Source: Alcaligenes faecalis | Lineage (GTDB): Bacteria; Pseudomonadota; Gammaproteobacteria; Burkholderiales; Burkholderiaceae_B | Assembly: GCF_002443155.1 (NCBI RefSeq) | Contig: NZ_CP023667.1 | Location: forward strand, 1,736,001 to 1,800,000 | Direction of reading: 5' to 3' | Length of the DNA stretch: 64,000 nt | Shown: in pieces, positions 17,872 to 25,906 of the stretch | Layout: every line of letters begins with the position of its first letter | Numbering within the stretch: position 1 is the first letter of the stretch | Position numbers and translations under genes: made by a program | The notes under the pieces: generated by a model | What the model was told of the DNA's origin: nothing | Seen by the model: the letters and a program-made list of their open reading frames with translations, nothing else | Databases searched by the model: none

Positions 17872-17909
17872 TATGAAAGGCTAGGTATTACAGGCGCTTA
17901 AATGCGCGA

Positions 17910-17944
17910 CGACCGCCGCTCTGATTTCTCAAAGCTGGCGGTCG
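17910..17944 (-). other. Intercistronic hairpin between fbpA and fbpB
   Basis: CGACCGCC (17910-17917) and GGCGGTCG (17937-17944) form a GC-rich 8-bp stem with a 19-nt loop. No T-run follows on the - strand, so it should not be a full terminator. A plausible role is to stabilise the fbpA message and lower fbpBC expression, as seen for many binding-protein genes. Confidence 0.55.
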
Positions 17945-17965
17945 TAGAAAAAGAGTAGGGCGATT

Positions 17966-19009
17966 TTAGTTGTCGAAGCCAACTTTATCTACCAACTCGC
18001 TGGCTTGTTTGCGATGTTTGGCGATTTCAGTCAGTGGCAAAGGATCAATCGTCATGGGGCCGAAGCTGGCAACCACAGGGTCCAGCTCAACACCGGCGCG
18101 TACGGGGTATTCGTAGTTGGCCTTGGCGTACAGGCTCTGGGCTTTCTCGGAAACCAGGTACTCCAGCAGTTTGACGGCATTGTCTTTATTAGGGGAGTGC
18201 TTGGCGACCGCAGCACCGGAGATATTCACGTGTGTGCCACCGCCTTTGGTGTCGGCAAAGGTGGGACGCACCACATTGATGGCTTCACCCCATTTGTAAG
18301 CATCGCTACCGGGTTCGGCGTTCTTCATGCGGCCTACGTAGTAGGCGTTGGCGATACCCACATCACAAATACCGCCCAGAATGTCACGGGCTACGTCGCG
18401 GTCACCACCGGCTGCCTTGCGGCCCAGATTGTCTTTCACGCCACGCAGCCACTTTTCGGTTGCTTCCGTACCATTATGGGCAATCATGGCAGCAACCAAG
18501 GCCGTGTTGTAGGGATGCTGGCCGGAGCGGATGCAGACTTTGCCTTTCCATTTTGGATCAGCGAAATCTTCGTAGTGAATGCTTTTCACATCCACGTCCT
18601 TGGCAACGTAAGCCACACGATCCCGCAAGGACAGGGAGTACCACTGTTTGTCGGCACCACGCAGATTGGCGGGGATGGCGCCGTCCAGGGTGGCGGACTC
18701 GATAGGCTGGGTAATACCGGCTTCAACCAGATCCAGCAGGTTACCGATATCCACCGTCATCAGAATGTCGGCAGGCGACTTGTCGCCCTCTGTTTTCACA
18801 CGCTCGATCAGGCCGTCTTTCACAAACACGGTATTGACCTTCACGCCTGTGTCCTTGCTGAAGGTTTCCAGCAGGGGAGTGATCAAGCCAGGTTCGCGTG
18901 TGGTGTAGAGGTTGACTTCGCCGGAGGCAAAAGCCGCCATCGACATAGTGCCCATAGCGGACAGAAGCAAAGCTTGGGTCAGGGCACGGCTACGAAGAGT
19001 AAAGCGCAT
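17966..19009 (-). CDS. fbpA: FbpA, periplasmic ferric iron-binding protein
   Basis: The 347-residue protein starts with a Sec signal peptide (MRFTLRSRALTQALLLSA, cleavage after AFA-S). The mature part begins GEVNLYTTREPGLITPLLETF, typical of class III iron-binding proteins. The adjacent tyrosines of NAYYVGRM are the Fe3+-ligating YY pair. It captures ferric iron in the periplasm and passes it to FbpB. The ATG at 19009 is chosen because it starts the signal peptide; the frame is open 31 codons further upstream into the promoter region. A Fur box lies about 60 bp upstream. Confidence 0.94.
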   Translation of the reverse strand: MRFTLRSRALTQALLLSAMGTMSMAAFASGEVNLYTTREPGLITPLLETFSKDTGVKVNTVFVKDGLIERVKTEGDKSPADILMTVDIGNLLDLVEAGITQPIESATLDGAIPANLRGADKQWYSLSLRDRVAYVAKDVDVKSIHYEDFADPKWKGKVCIRSGQHPYNTALVAAMIAHNGTEATEKWLRGVKDNLGRKAAGGDRDVARDILGGICDVGIANAYYVGRMKNAEPGSDAYKWGEAINVVRPTFADTKGGGTHVNISGAAVAKHSPNKDNAVKLLEYLVSEKAQSLYAKANYEYPVRAGVELDPVVASFGPMTIDPLPLTEIAKHRKQASELVDKVGFDN

Positions 19010-19066
19010 TATCAACACTCCAAAACAGGCGGAAATAGCGTGAAAACCGGCCAGAAGCCAGAAAAT

Positions 19067-19085
19067 GTGAATGATTATCAAACGT
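19067..19085 (-). promoter_or_regulatory. Fur box upstream of fbpA
   Basis: The 19-mer GTGAATGATTATCAAACGT matches 12 of 19 positions of the Fur consensus GATAATGATTATCATTATC, including the uninterrupted core AATGATTATCA. It lies between fbpA and the divergent fpr gene, 58 bp from the fbpA start. Iron-dependent repression of fbpABC is the expected outcome. Confidence 0.65.
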
Positions 19086-19317
19086 ATGCAAAAACTAGGC
19101 AAGAGCTATTTAGCTGTCAGGCGCTTCAGTCTTCATCTTTCACGATGAAATCTCTTTGAAACAAGGAAAGTCGCGGCTTTCAAAACTTAATGGTAAGTCC
19201 TGATTGCGATCAAATCGTATTGCTGAATGAGCATGGATTTACCTGGGGAACTCGGTACAATGGTCAAATATTTGCTTACTGATTCGGGCACTTTTGCCCC
19301 ACGAGACGACAATTACC

Positions 19318-20094
19318 ATGGCAGCTTTCAATACCGAACAAGTGCTTAGCGTCCACCACTGGAATGACACTCTGTTCTCATTTACCACCACCCGCGACGC
19401 CGCCCTGCGTTTTCATAATGGGCACTTTGTAATGATCGGTCTGGAAGTCGATGGCAAGCCGCTGATGCGCGCTTACAGTATTGCCAGCGCCAACTACGAA
19501 GAAAATCTGGAGTTTCTCAGTATCAAGGTGCAGGACGGCCCCTTGACCTCGCGCCTGCAGCACCTGAAAGAGGGCGACACCATTCTGGTCAGCCGCAAAC
19601 CCGTGGGCACCCTGGTTATTGACGACCTGCGCGCGGGCCGCAATCTGTTCCTGTTTGGTACCGGTACCGGACTGGCTCCTTTCATGAGCATCATCAAGGA
19701 CCCCGACACCTACGAGCGCTTTGAAAAAGTCGTGCTGGTGCACGGCGTGCGTTTCGTCAGCGAGCTGGCCTACTCGGATTTCATCCAGAACGAATTGCCA
19801 CAGAACGAATACTTTGGTGAAGTAGTACGCGAAAAACTGCTGTATTACCCCACCGTCACCCGCGAAGAATTCCGCAATACCGGCCGCATTACCGACCTGA
19901 TCGAGACCGGCAAGCTGTGCGAAGATCTGGGCATTCCTCAATTGGACCCCGCTCAGGATCGCGCCATGCTGTGTGGCAGTCCCGCCATGCTGGCCGATAT
20001 CAGCGCCATGCTCGATAAGCGCGGTTTTGAAGTGTCACCTGGTGTGGGTCAACCCGGTGACTACGTGATTGAACGTGCTTTCGTGGAAAAATAA
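19318..20094 (+). CDS. fpr: Ferredoxin/flavodoxin-NADP+ reductase
   Basis: The 258-residue flavoprotein has the bacterial FPR pattern. The FAD-binding RAYSIAS motif lies near residue 49. The NADP-binding GTGTGLAPFMS and CGSPAML motifs follow. The C-terminus is VIERAFVEK, where an aromatic residue near the end stacks on FAD in bacterial FPRs. It transfers electrons between NADPH and ferredoxin or flavodoxin. The ATG at 19318 gives MAAFNTEQVLSV; the Shine-Dalgarno is weak. It heads a same-strand series with ridA, recG, oxyR and dps, fitting a role in oxidative-stress defence, though the 73 bp before ridA may hold a separate promoter. Confidence 0.93.
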   Translation: MAAFNTEQVLSVHHWNDTLFSFTTTRDAALRFHNGHFVMIGLEVDGKPLMRAYSIASANYEENLEFLSIKVQDGPLTSRLQHLKEGDTILVSRKPVGTLVIDDLRAGRNLFLFGTGTGLAPFMSIIKDPDTYERFEKVVLVHGVRFVSELAYSDFIQNELPQNEYFGEVVREKLLYYPTVTREEFRNTGRITDLIETGKLCEDLGIPQLDPAQDRAMLCGSPAMLADISAMLDKRGFEVSPGVGQPGDYVIERAFVEK

Positions 20095-20167
20095 TCACGC
20101 CAAGATCTGTTAATTTTAGCTATAGGCGCTTAAACTCTGATAGTACAACACTCATCAGAGGTTTCTT

Positions 20168-20554
20168 ATGACTAAGCAAGTTGTCTTCACCGATGCCGCT
20201 CCGGCAGCTGTAGGCCCATACTCTCAGGCCATTATCGCTTCGGGCGGCAAGACAGTATTTCTGTCTGGCCAAATCGGTCTGGAGCCTGCCACAGGCGAAC
20301 TGGTATCTGAAAATTTTGAAGGTCAGGTACGTCAGGCATTTGCCAACCTGGAAGCTGTGGTCAAAGAAGCTGGTGCCAATCTTGGCGACATCGTCAAACT
20401 GACCTTGTTTTTGACAGATCTGTCCCGTTTTGCCAGCGCCAATGCCATCATGGCCGAACTGATTCCCCAGCCTTTCCCCGCACGCTCCACCATCGGTGTG
20501 GCCAGCTTGCCTAAAGGCGCTCAGTTCGAGGTCGAGGCTATCCTCAATTTCTAA
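20168..20554 (+). CDS. ridA: RidA family enamine/imine deaminase
   Basis: The 128-residue protein matches RidA in length throughout: AAPAAVGPYSQAI at the N-terminus, VFLSGQIGLEPATGEL, and the C-terminal PARSTIGVASLPKGAQFEVEAI, where the Arg of PARS is the catalytic arginine and the Glu near EVEAI is conserved. It hydrolyses reactive 2-aminoacrylate and related enamines formed by PLP enzymes such as threonine/serine dehydratase. It precedes recG by 12 bp, so they are likely cotranscribed. Confidence 0.95.
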   Translation: MTKQVVFTDAAPAAVGPYSQAIIASGGKTVFLSGQIGLEPATGELVSENFEGQVRQAFANLEAVVKEAGANLGDIVKLTLFLTDLSRFASANAIMAELIPQPFPARSTIGVASLPKGAQFEVEAILNF

Positions 20555-20566
20555 AGACGTATTGCC

Positions 20567-22648
20567 ATGACCGCAGGTCGGCCTGCGCCTCAGGCCAAAC
20601 GGGCTGCGCCACGCAAAGCGCTCAGTCTGGACCAGAAGTTTGAAAAGCTTGGCCTACGAGAGCCTGCCGACTTCGTGGTCCATCTTCCTTTGCGCTACGA
20701 GGACGAGACTCAGGTTGAGCCCATTGCCCATCTTTACCCTGGCAAGATGGCGCAAATTGAAGGACGCATTCTTAGTACAGACGTCCAGGCTCGTCCCCGT
20801 GCGCAACTGCATGCACGTATTGCCGATGAAAGTGGCGAGCTGGCTTTGCGCTGGCTGCACTTTTATCCCAGCCAGCTCAAGCAACTGCAAGGGGATTTGC
20901 CGCTGCGAGTACGCGGCGAAGTGCGTCAGGGCTTTCATGGCCTGGAAATGGTGCATCCCAAGGTCACCAAAGCCGGCCAGCCCCTGGCCCGCGCCTTGAC
21001 CCCTGTGTATCCCACTACCGATGGCTTGAGCCAGGTACAGCTGCGCAAAGCCATCGCCGATGCGCTCAATAATGCGGATCTGCGCGACACCCTGCCTGAA
21101 GAAGTGCGGACCGAATATGGTCTGATGCCTTTTAACGAGGCTATCCGGCTGTTGCATTACCCGCCGCCCGAACTCAGCTATGACGATTTGTTCGAGCATG
21201 GTCATCCGGCCTGGAGCCGCATCAAGTTTGATGAATTGCTGGCTCAGCAATTGTCCTTGGCCCAGGCTCGCGCCGCCCGTCAGGCTCAGCGCGCCAAGCC
21301 CATGCGTGAAGGCAATAGTGATCTGGCCAAAGCCTTGCTGGCCTCTTTGCCCTTCAAACTAACGGCAGCTCAAAAACGCTGCGTCAAAGAAATCAGCGCG
21401 GACATGAAGCGCTCATATCCCATGCATCGGCTCTTGCAGGGGGATGTGGGTAGCGGCAAAACCATTGTGTCGGCCATTGCCGCTGTGCAAGCAATTGCCA
21501 GCGGTTTTCAAGTAGCCTTGATGGCACCGACTGAAATTCTGGCCGAGCAGCACTATCTGAAAATGCGTGCCTGGCTGGAGCCTTTAGGCGTCGAGCTGGC
21601 CTGGTTAAGCGGCAGTTTGGGCGTCAAAGCCAAACGTCTGGCTTATGAAGCCATCAGCTCCGGACAAGCCAGACTGGCCATCGGCACCCAGGCCCTGATT
21701 CAGGACAATGTGCAGTTCCAGCAATTGGGCTTGGTGATTCTGGATGAACAACACCGCTTTGGTGTTGGCCAGCGTCTGGAACTGAACCGCAAAGGGGATG
21801 CGCAGGACAAGAAAGGGCAAGCCTACTTGCCGCATCAACTCAATATGAGTGCCACGCCCATCCCACGTACCTTGGCCATGGCCTTTTTCGCCGATCTGGA
21901 TGTCTCCGCGATTGACGAGCTGCCACCAGGCCGCAGTCCCATCATTACCAAGCTGGCCGCGGATAATCGCCGTGATGAAATCATGGCACGAGTCCGGGCC
22001 GAAGTCGCCCAAGGCAGACAAGCCTATTGGGTCTGCCCCTTGGTTGAAGAAAGCGAAGCACTGCAATTGCAAACCGCCGTGGATACCCATGCCGCTCTGG
22101 AGCAAGCCTTGGCCCCTTTGCGGGTTGGCCTGATTCATGGCCGCCTGTCCTCCACGGAAAAGGCGGAGGTCATGGAAGCCTTTCGCAGCGGCAATCTGGA
22201 CGTGCTGGTCGCAACCACCGTAATTGAAGTCGGTGTAGACGTGCCCAATGCTTCTTTAATGATTATTGAACACGCCGAGCGCTTCGGCCTGGCCCAGCTG
22301 CACCAGTTGCGCGGCCGGGTAGGGCGGGGGCAGATTCAGTCCGTCTGCGTCTTGCTGTATCAGGCACCGCTGTCAGCTATTGCCCGCCTGCGCTTGCGCG
22401 CCATGTATGAAACCACTGATGGCTTTGAGATTGCCCGCCGCGACCTGGAGCAACGCGGCCCGGGCGAGTTCATGGGCATGCGCCAATCGGGGCAGGCAGG
22501 CTTGCGTTTTGCCAGCCTGGAGTCCGATGAAGATTTGATCGAGCAGGCCCAAACATTGGCCAGCACCTTTCGCCGTGATTATCCAGACCACGCTTACCAC
22601 CATTTACAGCGCTGGATGAAGGGCCGGGAAGAATTACTCCGTAGTTAA
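20567..22648 (+). CDS. recG: ATP-dependent DNA helicase RecG
   Basis: The 693-residue protein has the full RecG layout. An N-terminal wedge/OB domain includes FVVHLPLRYEDET. The helicase core has Walker A GDVGSGKT near residue 291, the DEQHRFGVGQR motif near residue 393 (the DEQH box), SATPIPRTLAM and HGRLSSTEK. QLRGRVGRG is motif VI and the TRG region follows. RecG reverses stalled replication forks. It lies 12 bp after ridA and 37 bp before oxyR; the recG-oxyR association is known in several proteobacteria. Confidence 0.97.
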   Translation: MTAGRPAPQAKRAAPRKALSLDQKFEKLGLREPADFVVHLPLRYEDETQVEPIAHLYPGKMAQIEGRILSTDVQARPRAQLHARIADESGELALRWLHFYPSQLKQLQGDLPLRVRGEVRQGFHGLEMVHPKVTKAGQPLARALTPVYPTTDGLSQVQLRKAIADALNNADLRDTLPEEVRTEYGLMPFNEAIRLLHYPPPELSYDDLFEHGHPAWSRIKFDELLAQQLSLAQARAARQAQRAKPMREGNSDLAKALLASLPFKLTAAQKRCVKEISADMKRSYPMHRLLQGDVGSGKTIVSAIAAVQAIASGFQVALMAPTEILAEQHYLKMRAWLEPLGVELAWLSGSLGVKAKRLAYEAISSGQARLAIGTQALIQDNVQFQQLGLVILDEQHRFGVGQRLELNRKGDAQDKKGQAYLPHQLNMSATPIPRTLAMAFFADLDVSAIDELPPGRSPIITKLAADNRRDEIMARVRAEVAQGRQAYWVCPLVEESEALQLQTAVDTHAALEQALAPLRVGLIHGRLSSTEKAEVMEAFRSGNLDVLVATTVIEVGVDVPNASLMIIEHAERFGLAQLHQLRGRVGRGQIQSVCVLLYQAPLSAIARLRLRAMYETTDGFEIARRDLEQRGPGEFMGMRQSGQAGLRFASLESDEDLIEQAQTLASTFRRDYPDHAYHHLQRWMKGREELLRS

Positions 22649-22685
22649 CCCAAGGTCTTAATGCTGTTTTGCACAAGGAATTGTC

Positions 22686-23651
22686 ATGACATTGACCGAG
22701 CTGAAGTACATCGTTGCCGTAGCACGCGAGCGTCATTTTGGCCGTGCTGCCGAAGCCTGCTTTGTGAGCCAACCGACCCTGTCGGTGGCCATCAAGAAGT
22801 TGGAAGACGAGTTAGGCGTGGTCATCTTCGAGCGTGGCGGGCCCGAAGTGGCTATTACCCCCATTGGGCTGCGCATTGTCACCCAGGCCCAGAAAGTCCT
22901 GGAAGAGGGCGCCAACCTGCGTGAGATTGCCCGCCAGGGTCACGATCCTTTGGCTGGTCCCTTGCGCGTTGGCATTATTTACACGGTGGCACCGTACCTG
23001 CTGCCCAAGCTCGTTCCCAAACAGATCGAGCTGACCCCGCAGATGCCACTTTTATTGCAAGAAAACTTTACTGTGCGCCTGCTGGAACTGTTGCGCCAAG
23101 GTGAGATTGATTGCGCCATTGTGGCCTTGCCTTTACCCGAAACCGGCCTGGTCATCCGCGAGCTGTACGACGAGCCTTTTGTAGTGGCCATGCCCCATGA
23201 ACATGCCTGGGCCAAACGCAAGGAAATTGATCCCGAACAGCTGAAAGACCAGACCATGCTGCTGCTGGGTGCCGGTCATTGTTTCCGCGATCAGGTGCTG
23301 GATGTGTGTCCGGAACTATCGCGCTTTTCCGCGTCCAGCGAAGGCATACAGCGTACCTTTGAAGGCTCTTCGCTGGAAACCATCCGTCATATGGTGGCCA
23401 CCGGCATCGGTCTGACTGTGCTGCCTGCCAGCTCGCTGACAGCCCCCGGCCAGGCCAATGAACTGCTGGCCTATGTCCCCTTCAAAAAGCCCATTCCAGA
23501 TCGGCGCATTGCTTTGGTCTGGCGCAAAAGTTTTCCACGTATCTCCGCCATTGATGCCTTGACCCGTGGGATCATGGAAAGTGGCTTGGCGGGGGTCAAC
23601 TACTTAAAAGTCGAATACAACAGCAATTTCCCGTATCCTGAACTAGCGTAA
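22686..23651 (+). CDS. oxyR: OxyR hydrogen peroxide-sensing LysR regulator
   Basis: The 321-residue LysR protein begins MTLTELKYIVAVARERHFGR with a typical helix-turn-helix (AAEACFVSQPTLSVAIKKLE). The redox centre is visible: C199 in GAGHCFRDQ and C208 in LDVCPE, at the same positions as in E. coli OxyR. Oxidation by H2O2 forms the C199-C208 disulfide and activates peroxide defence genes. AAGGAATTGTC precedes the ATG. A Dps gene follows after 68 bp, a likely direct target, and recG precedes. Confidence 0.96.
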   Translation: MTLTELKYIVAVARERHFGRAAEACFVSQPTLSVAIKKLEDELGVVIFERGGPEVAITPIGLRIVTQAQKVLEEGANLREIARQGHDPLAGPLRVGIIYTVAPYLLPKLVPKQIELTPQMPLLLQENFTVRLLELLRQGEIDCAIVALPLPETGLVIRELYDEPFVVAMPHEHAWAKRKEIDPEQLKDQTMLLLGAGHCFRDQVLDVCPELSRFSASSEGIQRTFEGSSLETIRHMVATGIGLTVLPASSLTAPGQANELLAYVPFKKPIPDRRIALVWRKSFPRISAIDALTRGIMESGLAGVNYLKVEYNSNFPYPELA

Positions 23652-23719
23652 GTCGCACACCTACTGCGTGTTATTCTGCTTCAGTACCTATTTAGCCCTC
23701 TGTTCAACAGGAGTCCACT

Positions 23720-24511
23720 ATGGCAAAAGCCGTGAAAGCAGTGAGTAAAACAGCCAAGGTCAGCAAGGCCGAAGAAGCCCCGAACACTGATACCAAGGTC
23801 GCAGTTGCAGCCGATGTAAAGGCTGAACCGAAACCGGCAGCCGCCAAGGCCCCCGCCAAAAAAGTGACCGCTAAAAAGGCCGTCGCCAAAAAACCTGCCG
23901 CCGCAGCCAAAGCTCCCGCCAAGGCGGCTGCTAAACCCGCTGCGAAGCCTGCTGCCAAACCAGCCGCTACCCGCAAGCCTGCCGCGACCAAGCCTGTTGC
24001 CGCCGCCAAGCCCGCTGCACCTGCCAGCGCTGCCAGCAGCGCACTAAAGATTGATATCGGCATTTCGACGGCAGACCGTGCTGCTGTGGTGAAAGAGCTG
24101 TCCAAGGTACTGGCCGACTCCTACACCGTGTATCTGATGACGCACAACTTCCACTGGAACGTCACCGGCCCCATGTTCAAGACACTGCATGAGCTGTTCA
24201 TGACGCAGTACACCGAACTGTGGCAAGCCCTGGATGACATCGCCGAGCGTATCCGCGCCCTGGGTCACTACGCCCCAGGCACCTACGCCGAATTCCAGAA
24301 GCTGTCCTCCATCACCCAGCCTGCTTCCGTGCCTGATGCCACCACCATGATCGAACTGCTGGTCAAAGGTAACGAAGCCCTGGCTCGTACCGCGCGTGCC
24401 GCTTTTGATCGTGCCGACTCGGCCGACGACCAGCCCACCGCTGACTTGTTGACCCAGCGCCTGGACGTGCACGAGAAAAATGCATGGATGCTGCGCAGCC
24501 TGCTGCAGTAA
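23720..24511 (+). CDS. dps: Dps-like ferritin with histone H1-like N-terminal tail
   Basis: The 263-residue protein joins two very different parts. Residues 1-108 form a Lys/Ala/Pro-rich tail with repeated KPAA, AKAPAK and AAKPAAK units, resembling histone H1-like proteins. The rest is a Dps domain with ferroxidase ligands H145 (HNFHW), H157 (TLHELF), D172 and E176 (LDDIAERI); their spacing (12, 15, 4) equals that of Listeria Dps. Dps dodecamers oxidise Fe2+ with H2O2 and coat DNA. The basic tail should enhance DNA binding. GAGTCCACT precedes the ATG. It follows oxyR directly, and a strong terminator follows the stop. Core Dps is 150-170 residues, so the tail is the unusual part. Confidence 0.93.
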   Translation: MAKAVKAVSKTAKVSKAEEAPNTDTKVAVAADVKAEPKPAAAKAPAKKVTAKKAVAKKPAAAAKAPAKAAAKPAAKPAAKPAATRKPAATKPVAAAKPAAPASAASSALKIDIGISTADRAAVVKELSKVLADSYTVYLMTHNFHWNVTGPMFKTLHELFMTQYTELWQALDDIAERIRALGHYAPGTYAEFQKLSSITQPASVPDATTMIELLVKGNEALARTARAAFDRADSADDQPTADLLTQRLDVHEKNAWMLRSLLQ

Positions 24512-24544
24512 TTCCGGCTTTATCGCCCTCAGATAGCGATAAAA

Positions 24545-24570
24545 AAGGGCCACCAAACGGTGGCCCTTCT
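24545..24570 (+). terminator. Intrinsic terminator of dps
   Basis: AAGGGCCACC (24545-24554) and GGTGGCCCTT (24559-24568) form a perfect 10-bp stem with a 4-nt loop, preceded by A-run and followed by a T-rich tract. Confidence 0.9.
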
Positions 24571-24667
24571 TGTTCCTCCTATAGAAAACCCTGAATTAGG
24601 CTCCAAGGCAGGCATAAAGCCCTGTTATCGGTGTATGCTTTCCTGCATATTCACGGAGGTGTTTTCT

Positions 24668-25792
24668 ATGAAAATTCGTTTCACTCCTGTTGCAGCGGCC
24701 ATGAGCCTGGCAACGGGTCTGCTCTTGTCCGGTGCTGCTCACGCTGACAACATCCGTATCGCACTGGCCGGTCCTTTCACAGGCTCGGTTACCCAATACG
24801 GTGACATGGTCAAACAAGGCGTCGATACGGCCATCGAACAGATCAACGCTGCCGGTGGCGTTCTGGGCAAACAGCTCGAACTGGTCACTGTTGACGATGC
24901 CTGCGAACCCAAGCAAGGTCCCGTCGCAGCCAACCGTATCGTGAATGACAAGATCCACTATGTTGTCGGTCACGTTTGTTCGGGTGCAACCATCGCGGCC
25001 ACCGATATCTACAACAACGAAGGCGTGTTGATGGTAACTCCATCGGCAACAGCACCTGCTGTTACCGACGGCAAAGGCTACGAAATGATCCTGCGCACCA
25101 TCGGTCGCGACGATCAGCAAGGTCCAGCCGCTGCCAAATTCATTCTGGAACAGATCAAGCCCACTAAAGTTGCCGTCCTGCACGACAAACAGTCCTACGG
25201 CCAAGGTATTGCCGCTTCGGTTCGTTCCGAACTGCAAAAAGCCGGTACCGAAGTTGCCCTGTTTGAAGGCATCAACGCGGGCGACAGCGATTACTCCGCC
25301 GTCATCACCAAGCTGAAATCCACCGGCGTGGACTTCGTGTATTTTGGTGGCTACCACCCTGAAATGGGCCTGCTGCTGCGTCAAGCCGCTGAGCAAGGCG
25401 TGAAAGTCCATTTCATGGGTCCAGAAGGCGTGGGTAACCCTGACATTAATGCGATTGCCGGCAAAGCCGTTGAAGGCATGCTGCTGACCTTGCCTGCGGA
25501 CTTCTCGCAAGATCCGGACAACCAGGCCATCGTCCAGGCTTTCAAGGACAAGAAGCGCGATCCTAGCGGCGCGTTCCAGCTGTCCGCTTACGCAGCCACG
25601 ATTGCGATTGCCGAAGGCATCAAGGGCGCTGGCGAGGACGATCCAGTCAAAGTGGCCGACTACCTGCACGCCAACAGCGTGAAAACGCCAATCGGTCAAA
25701 TCAGCTGGAACAAGCAGGGCGACCTGAACGACTTCAAATTTGACGTCTTCAGCTGGCACGCTGACGGTTCCAAGACCGTCTACGGCAAGTAA
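24668..25792 (+). CDS. Branched-chain amino acid ABC transporter binding protein (orphan paralog)
   Basis: The 374-residue periplasmic protein has a signal peptide (MKIRFTPVAAAMSLATGLLL, cleavage after AHA-D). Its type I binding fold begins NIRIALAGPFTGSVTQYGDMVKQG and contains VDDACEPKQGPVAANR and LHDKQSYGQGIA. It is a LivJ/LivK homologue, closely similar in layout to the binding protein at 31601. A strong CGGAGGTG site precedes ATG 24668. No permease or ATPase genes adjoin; a terminator isolates it. It probably loads the LivHMGF channel encoded 7 kb further on, or has a shifted ligand range. Confidence 0.92.
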   Translation: MKIRFTPVAAAMSLATGLLLSGAAHADNIRIALAGPFTGSVTQYGDMVKQGVDTAIEQINAAGGVLGKQLELVTVDDACEPKQGPVAANRIVNDKIHYVVGHVCSGATIAATDIYNNEGVLMVTPSATAPAVTDGKGYEMILRTIGRDDQQGPAAAKFILEQIKPTKVAVLHDKQSYGQGIAASVRSELQKAGTEVALFEGINAGDSDYSAVITKLKSTGVDFVYFGGYHPEMGLLLRQAAEQGVKVHFMGPEGVGNPDINAIAGKAVEGMLLTLPADFSQDPDNQAIVQAFKDKKRDPSGAFQLSAYAATIAIAEGIKGAGEDDPVKVADYLHANSVKTPIGQISWNKQGDLNDFKFDVFSWHADGSKTVYGK

Positions 25793-25810
25793 TCTCTGAT
25801 TCTTGCTCGT

Positions 25811-25839
25811 AAAAAAACCGGCCTTCGGGCCGGTTTTTT
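25811..25839. terminator. Bidirectional terminator between livK-like gene and ugpC
   Basis: AACCGGCC and GGCCGGTT pair around TTCG, flanked by A-run before and T-run after. It can end the binding-protein transcript on + and the ugp operon on -. Confidence 0.92.
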
Positions 25840-25906
25840 ATTGCACATCGCTTTGGGCCTCTTTGCTGTAGGCCCATCAATCAGACCTATCAATCAGGCC
25901 CGTTGC

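Noticed and set aside
19191..19202. TGGTAAGTCCT also seen upstream of glnA (10080); possible shared sigma-54 promoter for fpr
   Set aside because: Before fpr the GC element is 12 bp from GG rather than 10, so the promoter spacing fails. The shared 11-mer is probably chance.
23840..24040. Apparent tandem DNA repeat
   Set aside because: The repetition comes from the KPAA/AKAP codons of the Dps tail and does not form a separate repeat element.
23704..24105. Ala/Gly-rich open frame antisense to the dps tail
   Set aside because: It is the complement of the Lys/Ala/Pro repeat coding region and only reflects its composition.
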